Source: Pirellula staleyi DSM 6068
GTDB taxonomy: Bacteria > Planctomycetota > Planctomycetia > Pirellulales > Pirellulaceae
Direction: 5' to 3'
Length of the DNA stretch: 64,000 bases
Assembly: GCF_000025185.1 (NCBI RefSeq)
Contig: NC_013720.1
Location: forward strand, 1,798,001-1,862,000
The translations under genes were made by a program, and so were the position numbers. Each line of letters starts with the position of its first letter. Within the stretch, counting starts at the first letter, position 1. Of the stretch, positions 46,032 to 54,139 are shown piece by piece. Under the pieces are notes generated by a model. It worked only from the letters and a program-made list of their open reading frames with translations, did no database searches and was not told the DNA's origin.

Positions 46032-48023
46032 CTACTCCACTTCGAGACCGGCCCGCACACCTTGTAGCGAAGTCAAAATGGTCTCGAGCTGCGAGCGAAT
46101 CAGTGCGCACTCGTTCAGCTGCTCGTCGATCGTTTGCTCCTGCTGCTGTCGATCGACGATCACCGACTCGAGCTGTCCGCGCACTTCGTCGACCATCACC
46201 CCCATCTGCTCCCCCATGGTGTCGCGCATCTTGGTGATCATCTCCAGCACCTGCTGACGAATCACCCCTTCAAGACGCACCTGCTCGCGCAGTAGCGCCG
46301 TCGACAGCGCTGAAGTTGCGGCCGCACGAATTTCACTCGCTGCTTGTTGGGCCTTGAAGATTGTCCGTCCGAGGCTGATCGCTCCAAGGGTAATTCCGAC
46401 GACCGGAATGGTGAACTTCATCATCACCATCGCGAAGCCGAGGATGCCGTTGAAGATCACACCATTGACCACCTTATCGGCCCCGTGGCTGGCCCCTTCG
46501 ATCATCGCTCCCCAGCCTCCCAGGATTCCGAGTCCCGCGCCAGCAATCCGGTTGAGCGCCGAAACCTCTTGCGTCTTTCGTTCGGGGATCAGGCTGACGG
46601 TGGCGGTGATGCTTTGCTGGTACTCTTCGAGGCTCATCATGAAATGCTTTGCTTGCTCGTCGAGCTGCGTCACGAGCTCGGTGTGATGCGCGCGGAGAAT
46701 CTCCATCAGCACCGTCTCTTGCCATTTCTTCACCTCTTGATCGACGTACTTTTGCAGCGAGTCGATCACCTTATCTTCGACTTTTTGTTTGCTCCGAATC
46801 GTCTCCCAGATGCCGACATCGACAGCCGCAGCGCGCTGCGCCAGACCGGTATCAATTTGCCGAATGAGGGAGCGGAGAGAGCTTTGCGCGTCGGTGACCA
46901 TCACATCGCCGCGGCGCTCGATGGTGTGCAAAATGCGCTCGCGCTGACGCTCGACCGCATCGAGCTTGGGACGCTGTTTTTCCATCATCAACTGCAGCTC
47001 TTCGAGCGGCTGTTTGAGCAGTTTTTCGCGGTAGGGCAGGAGCTGCAAAATCCCTTCGCTCACCGCATTTTCTCCCATGCGAATCGGTGTTCGCAGTTTG
47101 ACACGTCCTCGCTCGCGCGCCAGGAATGTCTCGAGCGCCCGCTCAAACTCAGGGACTCCCGACCGGGTAAGCAGTGGCTCTTGATTTTGCAAACGTCCTG
47201 CCAGCGCGTCGCGAGCGGCGACATAAAAAACGCGGGGACGGCCACCGACACGCGGCTCAAGTTTTTCGCGCGACAGCCGCTTCAGATCGCTCACATCTTC
47301 GGGTGAATCACGCACCGCATCAAACCGGTTCCAGAGGAAAAAGACATCGCTGAGATCGCGGCTCGCCAGTTCGTTTTCGATGAACGAACGCTCGCTCGAC
47401 GAGAACTGCTGTTCGCACGAGAGGACGATCACCATCGCATCGGCATCGACCAGGAACGAGCGAGTCACCTCGGTCCGAGTTTCTGATTCGTTGAGCCCCG
47501 GCGAATCGACAATCTCGACGTTTTGACGACAGAGCTCGAGTGGATAAAAGACTTCGCAGTGCGAATAGGGACTCACATTCCGCCGCTGTCCCGTTGCTTC
47601 ATCGACATCGTCTTGCTCGTCGACTTTGATCGTCACCAGATCCTTGAGCGCAGCGGGATTGGCTTCCAGATCGACCTCCAGCGGCGCGCTAACGATCTCA
47701 GGATCATCGTCGCGAAAATAGAGGACCGCGCGTTTCTTTTCACCGAAGCGAATTCGCGTAATCACCGCCGTGCACGGTGCCACTTTTGCCGGAAGAACAT
47801 TTTGTCCCAACAGGGCGTTGATCAGGGTCGATTTGCCGCGCTTGAACTCGCCAGCGATCAGCACCTTGAACGTATCGGACTCAAGCGCCTTGCGAACGCG
47901 CGCGATTTGATCGGCGCGCGAAATGGAATCGAGACGTCGAAAGGCTTGCTCGAGCTGCACGAGCAACTGGCCGACGTGCGCTCGGTCGCGCGCAAAAGTT
48001 TCAAACGTGGGTGCGGATGTCAT
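46032..48023 (-). CDS. Dynamin-like GTPase with C-terminal membrane hairpin
   Basis: A 663-residue GTPase of the bacterial dynamin-like type. ATG 48023 overlaps the upstream stop as ATGA. All G motifs are present: G1 G58-E-F-K-R-G-K-S-T66, G2 T85 in PCTAVITRIRFG, G3 D173-S-P-G176, and G4 N232-R-F-D235 (R replacing the common K). Residues ~335-480 are long charged helices (stalk). A hydrophobic, glycine-containing stretch at ~493-553 (AGAGLGILGGWGAMI...GILGFAMVMMKFTIPVVGITLGAISLG) can insert in a membrane, and more coiled coil follows. Dynamins remodel or fuse membranes on GTP hydrolysis. It is the last gene of the operon; a second dynamin is encoded three genes upstream, which fits two-partner bacterial dynamins. 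Confidence 0.9.
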   Translation of the reverse strand: MTSAPTFETFARDRAHVGQLLVQLEQAFRRLDSISRADQIARVRKALESDTFKVLIAGEFKRGKSTLINALLGQNVLPAKVAPCTAVITRIRFGEKKRAVLYFRDDDPEIVSAPLEVDLEANPAALKDLVTIKVDEQDDVDEATGQRRNVSPYSHCEVFYPLELCRQNVEIVDSPGLNESETRTEVTRSFLVDADAMVIVLSCEQQFSSSERSFIENELASRDLSDVFFLWNRFDAVRDSPEDVSDLKRLSREKLEPRVGGRPRVFYVAARDALAGRLQNQEPLLTRSGVPEFERALETFLARERGRVKLRTPIRMGENAVSEGILQLLPYREKLLKQPLEELQLMMEKQRPKLDAVERQRERILHTIERRGDVMVTDAQSSLRSLIRQIDTGLAQRAAAVDVGIWETIRSKQKVEDKVIDSLQKYVDQEVKKWQETVLMEILRAHHTELVTQLDEQAKHFMMSLEEYQQSITATVSLIPERKTQEVSALNRIAGAGLGILGGWGAMIEGASHGADKVVNGVIFNGILGFAMVMMKFTIPVVGITLGAISLGRTIFKAQQAASEIRAAATSALSTALLREQVRLEGVIRQQVLEMITKMRDTMGEQMGVMVDEVRGQLESVIVDRQQQEQTIDEQLNECALIRSQLETILTSLQGVRAGLEVE

Positions 48024-49732
48024 GGAAGTTTCTCCGTCGAGCTGACGCCATCGGCTGGAAGTTGAATTTGAGCAAGTAAGGTGCGGCAAACCTGAATCAC
48101 TTCGTGGGGCGAGTCGGTCTGCTGAACGCGATCGGCTGTCTGGTCGGGTCTGCTCGGCTCGAGCGCTTGCACCAGCTGCTCGAACCAGCGATCGCTCTGC
48201 ACTTTCATGTCACTAGCGATCCGCTCGGTCGAGGCATCGATCCACTCAGCGAGCTGGGTGGTGATTGCGGCGCGCTCGGCCTCGAGCTGGGCTTCGGCCA
48301 TGTGCCGCCGGCGGTTGTTCGTGACGATGATTCCAATCACCGAAACGACAGCGGCGGCGAGCGGAGGCATGATCATGATCGGGATCGAGAGGGCGGCAAT
48401 CGTCGCGGTGAGGGCAATGTAGTCGCGCTTGCCATGTTTTTTTTCGACCTCGGGACGACTTGCGACATCGACCTGCAGCTGCGAGCAGCTGGTGCTCTCG
48501 ATCGACTGGCCGAGAGGGACAAAAATCCGTTCGCTCTCGAGCAAACTGCGCATCCGCCGAGCGTAGAGACTCGCCGCCTCTTCGCCTGCTTGCTTGAGAT
48601 CGCGCACCAGATGAGCGGTCGCTTCGTGCTGCAGATACTCGAGCGATGCCGACGCTAGTCGGGCCGAGAGTTCGAGCGACAGCTGCGACGCGCGGCCGCG
48701 CAGCTGCGCAATGGCCTCGCGCTGGGTCAGGCGATGTTCCCCCTCGAGCATCGAGCGATTACGCGCGGTGGGATCGCTCTCGGCGCGCTCGGGAGGAGGC
48801 TCGGGCAACAGCAGCTCGCTCCGGTCGAGCAGATGGGCCAGCAGAGTGGTCCACCGAACCGCCGCGGCGGGAATGCCAGCGGCAAGCCGCGCGCGAAGTG
48901 CCGCTGCAGGATCTTGCGTGACAAGCTCAATCTGAGCCGCTCGGCGCGAGACAAAACGCTCGAGCCGCGTGGCTAGTTCCTCGCGATCTGCGGCGCTTGC
49001 GACGCTGTCGAGGTCGCTCACCACTAGCATCACCGGCGCTGCAGCGTAGGGCAACACGAGTTCGTCGAGGACCCGCTGTTCGCTCGTCGAGAGGAGCTGA
49101 TGCGCGGTGAGGGTCATTACGACGACGGCCGAGCGGAGGCTGACTCGCAGCAGCGACTCGACCGACGCTTCGCTTCGCAAATCGGGAAGGGAAGCAACGG
49201 CCCAGTGGCCATGGCCGAGCAGCGGCGAAGGGAGTTGCACCAGCACCCCGGGTCCGATATCGCGCGGACGTAGCGGCAGCTCGAGCGGTTCGCTATTTCC
49301 CGAAAGCAGCGTGGCGCTGGCGGCTGTGCCGTAAGCAATCGTGATCGGCCCGGCACTCTCTTGCCAGTTCCCCGCAAAAAGTTCGGTCTCGAGGAGCTGA
49401 TTCACCAGCAGCAGACGCTGTTTGGCCGAGCTTCCCAAAATCGTGACGCAGGGAATTTCGGCAGCAGCCAGCTGCGCCGCTGTCGCCGCTTCGTTTCGTA
49501 CTTCGCGAAAGCTTCGAATGGCGGTGGCCAGTTTCGAAAAACTGCCATGCTGATGACCGGGCAGCTCTTGCTCGACCCGCGTCACCACATCGGCCATCAC
49601 ACCAATGGCTGCCTGCAGGTTGGTCGGAATAGTGACGCGCGCCGCGAGTGATTTGGCAGAGATGGGGCTACCACAGCTGCTGCAGAAGCGAGCTTGATCG
49701 CGCAGCGGAGTTCCACAATGGTTGCAGTTCAT
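48020..49732 (-). CDS. Zinc-ribbon protein with degenerate dynamin-like G domain (putative pseudo-GTPase)
   Basis: A 570-residue protein. ATG 49732 starts a four-Cys zinc ribbon (C3, C6, C17, C20) and overlaps the M48 gene's stop by 4 nt. Residues 96-115 (VTILGSSAKQRLLLVNQLLE) line up in shape with a dynamin G1 region but lack the G-K-S/T. SLPDLRSE (~180) and LVVSDLDSV (~238) sit where G3 and G4 would be, also without consensus. A helical stretch (~350-420) and a strong hydrophobic hairpin (~437-475, DYIALTATIAALSIPIMIMPPLAAAVVSVIGIIV) follow, then a charged helical tail. I infer a catalytically dead dynamin-like partner of the neighbouring GTPases. The alternative is an unrelated membrane adaptor. 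Confidence 0.72.
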   Translation of the reverse strand: MNCNHCGTPLRDQARFCSSCGSPISAKSLAARVTIPTNLQAAIGVMADVVTRVEQELPGHQHGSFSKLATAIRSFREVRNEAATAAQLAAAEIPCVTILGSSAKQRLLLVNQLLETELFAGNWQESAGPITIAYGTAASATLLSGNSEPLELPLRPRDIGPGVLVQLPSPLLGHGHWAVASLPDLRSEASVESLLRVSLRSAVVVMTLTAHQLLSTSEQRVLDELVLPYAAAPVMLVVSDLDSVASAADREELATRLERFVSRRAAQIELVTQDPAAALRARLAAGIPAAAVRWTTLLAHLLDRSELLLPEPPPERAESDPTARNRSMLEGEHRLTQREAIAQLRGRASQLSLELSARLASASLEYLQHEATAHLVRDLKQAGEEAASLYARRMRSLLESERIFVPLGQSIESTSCSQLQVDVASRPEVEKKHGKRDYIALTATIAALSIPIMIMPPLAAAVVSVIGIIVTNNRRRHMAEAQLEAERAAITTQLAEWIDASTERIASDMKVQSDRWFEQLVQALEPSRPDQTADRVQQTDSPHEVIQVCRTLLAQIQLPADGVSSTEKLP

Positions 49733-50766
49733 TTCGACGACTCCTCGCCAGGATGCGAACTGGAGGTTTTGATCGAGCGGAGCGGCGCACCGCAGCTGAA
49801 ACAAAAACGATCGCTGGAAGTCAGGGGCGTTTTACAAACGCTACAGACGACCGCTTGCTGCTGAGGTGCCTCGAGCAGCAGCACCGATTGTTGGGCGAGC
49901 GCGACGGCCTCGCTCCGAAGTTTTTGATACCCCTCCTCGCGAATCCAGCGATCGAGTTCCTTCACGCGCCGAATCGGCCAGGGATGGGTCAGTTCATGTT
50001 CGGTCGGAGCCCCACGCAGCATCGAAGTCATGTTGCTATCGAACTCCTCGCTCAGCTCGCGGGCTTGCTCGAGACAAGCATCGAGGTTCAGCGTCACTGG
50101 CACAGGTGTGCTGAAACGCATTAAGCGGAGCAGCGTTTGCATCGCAGCGTCGAAGCTGTCGCAGGCTAGCAGCCCCGCGCGATCGGCGGAGTATTCGGCC
50201 GAGCGAATGAAGTGCATCAGCTGCGAGAAAGCGACCGACTTCACGATGCCGCCAACCACCGGAATCAGATCGACGAGCCCCAGCATTTTGACACCGATTT
50301 GCTGGAAATAGACATGCTTGAACAAGATGTGGCCGAGTTCGTGTCCGATCACGAACTGCAACTCTTCGCGCGAGAGTGACTCGACCAGCCCACCGCCGAT
50401 CACCACGTGAGGAGTTTCAACACCGGCTGTCCAGGCGTTCGTGCCGTAGCCAATGAAGAAGTCGGGATAGGGATAGACACCGAGCGTGCGACAGCAGTGC
50501 CGAAAAAGTTCGTGCAGCGACGGGAACTGCTTTTCGCTAACGCGGAGGTTCGTTGCCAGGTTGACAGCCCGCATCTGATACTCGGTGAAGAGTTCGCTAT
50601 GCACACGAACCAAATCGCCGAAGCCTGCCGACTCGCGCAAGAGCGACATTGCATGCTCATCTTGATGATGTCGATAGCGTCCTGGCGAGAGAGACGCAAA
50701 GCTGTGCGCCGGCGTGGTCGACGGCACCAGTTGCTGCGAAAGGGGCTCGAAACGAGGGATATTCAT
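49729..50766 (-). CDS. M48-family zinc metallopeptidase with C-terminal zinc ribbon
   Basis: A 345-residue protein. The catalytic core has H142-E-L-G-H146 in QFVIGHELGHILFKHVYF and the third zinc ligand E191 in SAEYSADRAGLLA, the standard M48 (Ste24/HtpX) arrangement. A hydrophobic stretch (IGVKMLGLVDLIPVVGGIVKSVAF) lies between them and may touch the membrane. There is no signal peptide and no N-terminal transmembrane pair as in HtpX. The C-terminus carries a four-Cys zinc ribbon (C308, C311, C322, C325: CSVCKTPLTSSDRFCFSCG). This ribbon closely matches the one at the N-terminus of the next gene product. It starts 9 nt after the large dynamin gene and overlaps the next gene by 4 nt. Confidence 0.9.
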   Translation of the reverse strand: MNIPRFEPLSQQLVPSTTPAHSFASLSPGRYRHHQDEHAMSLLRESAGFGDLVRVHSELFTEYQMRAVNLATNLRVSEKQFPSLHELFRHCCRTLGVYPYPDFFIGYGTNAWTAGVETPHVVIGGGLVESLSREELQFVIGHELGHILFKHVYFQQIGVKMLGLVDLIPVVGGIVKSVAFSQLMHFIRSAEYSADRAGLLACDSFDAAMQTLLRLMRFSTPVPVTLNLDACLEQARELSEEFDSNMTSMLRGAPTEHELTHPWPIRRVKELDRWIREEGYQKLRSEAVALAQQSVLLLEAPQQQAVVCSVCKTPLTSSDRFCFSCGAPLRSIKTSSSHPGEESSK

Positions 50767-50775
50767 ACTTTTTTC

Positions 50776-53358
50776 CTACTCACTGCGCTTTCTTTGAACG
50801 ATCCCCAGCGACTGACTGGCGGCGAGTTGCATCAGATGATCGAGGCGCTGATCTTGCCGCTCGAGCCGCTGCTGAAGCGCCTCGAGATGCGCGAGCTGAT
50901 CGCGCTCGTTCTGCAATCGACGACGCTCTTGCTCCATCACTCCAGCGATCCACTGGCGATAGTGCCGGACCTGCACGCGCAAATTCTCCTGAATCGCGAG
51001 GCACATGTTTTGAGCCAGCGACGGGGCACTTTGCTTCATGGTCGCAATGGGACTTTCCATCACCGATTCAAACAGGGTGTCGACTTCGCTCGCGCACTCT
51101 TCTTTGACTGCACTAAACGACTTGCCCGACATCCAGCCGAGCACCCCTCCGACAAGGCCACCGATCACCGTTCCGACCCCCGGAATGATCGAGCCGACAC
51201 CAGCGCCGACCGCAGCGCCGCCGAGAATCCCACCCATGTTTGAGGAGGCGATCGACTGCACTTTCTCGGCCAGCGAACCGGCGAGATCGCTCATGTCGAC
51301 ATCGGTCCGGACATCGGTGGTCGAAGCAATTTCGCCCACTTGGAGGTGAAACTTTTCACCGACAATGCGGTAGCGCTCGCGGAGGCCTGCGAAGAGTTGA
51401 TTTTGAATGCGGCGCAGCTCTCCTTCCGCTTGCGACTGGAGTTCCTGTTGCAAACTCGTGCTGAGGTATGACAAGTCGCGCTCGACGCGCGACTGCAGAT
51501 TCGTGAGCAGCTCGCGGAGCTGATTGGAGTTCGCGCAGTCGGTGATCTCTTGCCGAATGCGCGACTTTACTTCCGAGAGTTTCAGCTCTAAGTGACTCGT
51601 GCCGTTGCTGGCCAAAACGGTCGAAAGTCGCTTGATTTGCGGCAAGATTTTGCCCACTTCGGTTTCGCAGTAGATCACCGGATCGGGAATCTGCTGCGCT
51701 TCGAGCGCGGCAATTGTGGTGCGATAGGCTTGCTCGGCGGCGGCGCTTGCCGCGCGAATCTGCTCGGTGAATTGCCGGATCGCCACCACTGCGCGGGCTG
51801 CCACAATCATCGGCCGTTCGTGCGAGAGAATCTGCATCATCAGCGCTAGGTCGCGTTCGAACTTTTGCTGCCACTCGGGATGATCGCCGCGCAGGGCACG
51901 CTCGGCTGCCATGGTGAACGAGTGGAGCTGACGATGATCGCGACCAACTTCCGCAGCGAATCGTTTTTCCCCCATCCGCCGCGCTTCTTCGATTTGCTCT
52001 TCCCCCGATTCACCGAGAATCTCGGCGTTTTCCATCGCACGGTCGACCTTCGTGAGGACGAGCATCAAGTGGGGCATCACTCCCGACAAAGCTCGCACAA
52101 AGTCGCGCGTGCTGCCACTCACCGGCTGCTGCAAATCCGAGAGCACAATCGCGCCATCCGCTTCGCCACGAATCACTTGCCACGCGCGGCGCGCGTTGGC
52201 TTCGACGTTGGTGTTCACCCCCGGGGTATCGATCACCACTAGCCCGGGCGGGAGTCGCGGACTCGGAAAATCGAGCCACAGCTGCTCGACATCTTTCCCT
52301 TCGCGATCCTGGTCAGTGAGCAGCCGGATATGTTCGCGAAAGGTCTGCTCGCGCACTTCCCCTTGCTGGGATAACTCGAGCTCGAGCGCTTGCAGCCGCG
52401 CGCCACAAGCGACCGTATGCTCGGGCAAATAGTCGAGCTGTAGCGACAGATCGATGAGCCGCTGCTGATGCTCGTCGAGCGTTTGACGGTAGCGATCGAG
52501 GCTCGTCTGCGACAGCCGAATCGTCTCTTGCGCGGAGACGATCAGCTTTTGCTGCGCTTCGATCGCGAGCTGCTGCTCGCGCGCACGCTCGAGTTGTCCG
52601 ATATGGGCCTGCCCGGCCGGATCGACCAGCATTTTTTGGAGTGGCCAGTTCCAGGGGCGTCGCCAATCGGCCAAGTTGCGGACATAAAACGGCAGCGCTT
52701 TGCCAGCCGCATCGAGCTCGGCACGAAAGGTGGCCGCTTCGTTTTGCTGCAGCTCAAGCTGCTGCTCGAGCTGCGCCAGCGCCCGCTGATGCTTCGCCAG
52801 TCGCTGCTCTTCGTGCACAATCCGATGCTGATCGACCACGATCGCTTGCTCGGTTTCCGCAATCATACGTGGCAGATCGTCGACGTCGGTCACCGCTTTG
52901 GCGCACGCTTGTCGGGCTACTTCGATCGCGCGCACGATCTCCGGCGTACGATCGTGATAACGGCTCTGGAACGTCTCCTCTTTCCCACCGGCACGAACGA
53001 CGCGGTAGCCGATTTCGCGGGCTGGCCGGATGAAGGTGACGGTCCCTGTGCATTCGCGCACCGCCGAGCTGAGGAGCGCTTCTCCGAGCAGCGCGTTGAG
53101 GAACGTGCTCTTCCCCGCCTTCTTTTCGCCGACGACGCACACAAACAGCTCGCTCCGCTGCAAGCGGCGCTGGCTCTCGGCGATCAGCGCTTGGACGGTC
53201 CGTGTCGGCTCATCACCTAGTCGATCACGATGGCGCGATAGTTCCTCGAGCAGCTTGAGCGAATCGTGTACCGCCGCGAGCAGTTGCTGATCGATCGAAC
53301 GGCCGGACGCAGACTCGACCATTTCAGCATCAACGATGTTGTGGGGCTGCGTTGTCAT
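50776..53358 (-). CDS. Dynamin-like GTPase with a coiled-coil insert inside the G domain
   Basis: An 860-residue GTPase. G1 is G77-E-K-K-A-G-K-S-T85, G2 around T104-T106 (ECTGTVTFI), G3 D377-T-P-G380 and G4 T436-K-V-D439. The G2-G3 distance of ~270 residues is far larger than the usual ~60-100, because residues ~165-345 are a heptad-like, Gln/Glu/Leu-rich coiled coil with a short WRRPWNWPL break near 232-240. A stalk follows (~530-680), then a glycine-zipper hydrophobic hairpin (708-744, MGGILGGAAVGAGVGSIIPG...) for membrane insertion, then more coiled coil. It starts 31 nt after the sigma gene and ends 9 nt before the M48 gene. The role is likely membrane binding or remodelling, perhaps paired with the dynamin at 46032. 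Confidence 0.88.
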   Translation of the reverse strand: MTTQPHNIVDAEMVESASGRSIDQQLLAAVHDSLKLLEELSRHRDRLGDEPTRTVQALIAESQRRLQRSELFVCVVGEKKAGKSTFLNALLGEALLSSAVRECTGTVTFIRPAREIGYRVVRAGGKEETFQSRYHDRTPEIVRAIEVARQACAKAVTDVDDLPRMIAETEQAIVVDQHRIVHEEQRLAKHQRALAQLEQQLELQQNEAATFRAELDAAGKALPFYVRNLADWRRPWNWPLQKMLVDPAGQAHIGQLERAREQQLAIEAQQKLIVSAQETIRLSQTSLDRYRQTLDEHQQRLIDLSLQLDYLPEHTVACGARLQALELELSQQGEVREQTFREHIRLLTDQDREGKDVEQLWLDFPSPRLPPGLVVIDTPGVNTNVEANARRAWQVIRGEADGAIVLSDLQQPVSGSTRDFVRALSGVMPHLMLVLTKVDRAMENAEILGESGEEQIEEARRMGEKRFAAEVGRDHRQLHSFTMAAERALRGDHPEWQQKFERDLALMMQILSHERPMIVAARAVVAIRQFTEQIRAASAAAEQAYRTTIAALEAQQIPDPVIYCETEVGKILPQIKRLSTVLASNGTSHLELKLSEVKSRIRQEITDCANSNQLRELLTNLQSRVERDLSYLSTSLQQELQSQAEGELRRIQNQLFAGLRERYRIVGEKFHLQVGEIASTTDVRTDVDMSDLAGSLAEKVQSIASSNMGGILGGAAVGAGVGSIIPGVGTVIGGLVGGVLGWMSGKSFSAVKEECASEVDTLFESVMESPIATMKQSAPSLAQNMCLAIQENLRVQVRHYRQWIAGVMEQERRRLQNERDQLAHLEALQQRLERQDQRLDHLMQLAASQSLGIVQRKRSE

Positions 53359-53389
53359 CGTGTCACGTTTCCAGGGAATTCGTCGCGGT

Positions 53390-54139
53390 TCAGCAAATCT
53401 TGTCGAGCAAACAGTGCTGGAGTTTTTCGCGGGCCTGTTTTAACTGCGTCTTAATCGTTTCCAGACCGACGCCACGGCGCTCGGCAATCTCTTGGTAAGA
53501 GTGATCTTTGAAGTACTGCAGCCAGATGGCGCGGCGCTGCGCGGAGGGGAGAAAATAGATCGCCTCGCGCACCAGACGTGCTTCCTCGCGGCGGAGCACG
53601 ACGTCGTCGTCGGTGGAGCTGAGGGTATCCTTCAGCGTGTCGTGGTCGAGCGAAAGTTGATCGACCGGCGATTTCAGCCCCAGCCGCCGCGCCTCTTGCT
53701 CGAAGAGTTTGCGGACCCGGTTAACGACCGACGTGTAGAGGTAGCGCTCGGGATGCTCGGGACGAAACTGCTGCTCGATTACCTTGCGCCGAAATGAACT
53801 TTGCCCAGCGCTGCTGACGAAATGGGGGAGCACAAACCGCTGGCTGCAGTAGTCTCGATCGCGCGCCCGCCACTGCTGATTGTGGAGCTCGCGCTGCTGA
53901 TCACCAGGGTCCTGCGCCGTGAGGATCGCGTCGTCACTAGGGAGCCTCAGTAGCTCGCCGCCGTACGCTTTTTGCTTCGCGCGTACGACCCCGAGCGCAA
54001 CGGTTGTGAGCCAGTCGCTGGCAGTCGAATAAAGCCGCTTCCAAGCGCGCGGATCGTTGCTCGCAAGTTGCGACCAAAACGGCTCGTGGGCGAGCAGTCG
54101 CGCGGTCGCAATGGCAGCCGGATTGGGCTTAAACTCCAT
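53390..54139 (-). CDS. ECF-like RNA polymerase sigma factor
   Basis: A 249-residue protein. Region 4 is clear at the C-terminus: YFLPSAQRRAIWLQYFKDHSYQEIAERRGVGLETIKTQLKQAREKL, a helix-turn-helix that recognises the -35 element. The N-terminal half (FWSQLASNDPRAWKRLYSTASDWLTTVALGVV) resembles region 2 start, while residues ~70-135 are an unusual insertion-like, Gln/Arg-rich stretch. It overlaps the preceding gene by 11 nt and is followed 31 nt later by the first dynamin gene. It probably directs transcription of this operon or a stress regulon; no classical anti-sigma factor with a zinc site is seen in the operon, so the control partner is unknown. Confidence 0.82.
   Translation of the reverse strand: MEFKPNPAAIATARLLAHEPFWSQLASNDPRAWKRLYSTASDWLTTVALGVVRAKQKAYGGELLRLPSDDAILTAQDPGDQQRELHNQQWRARDRDYCSQRFVLPHFVSSAGQSSFRRKVIEQQFRPEHPERYLYTSVVNRVRKLFEQEARRLGLKSPVDQLSLDHDTLKDTLSSTDDDVVLRREEARLVREAIYFLPSAQRRAIWLQYFKDHSYQEIAERRGVGLETIKTQLKQAREKLQHCLLDKIC

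Noticed and set aside
53390-54139. Reading the sigma-like protein as a plain DNA-binding regulator
   Set aside because: The C-terminal helix-turn-helix follows the sigma region 4 pattern closely and the N-terminus fits region 2, so a sigma factor is the better call.
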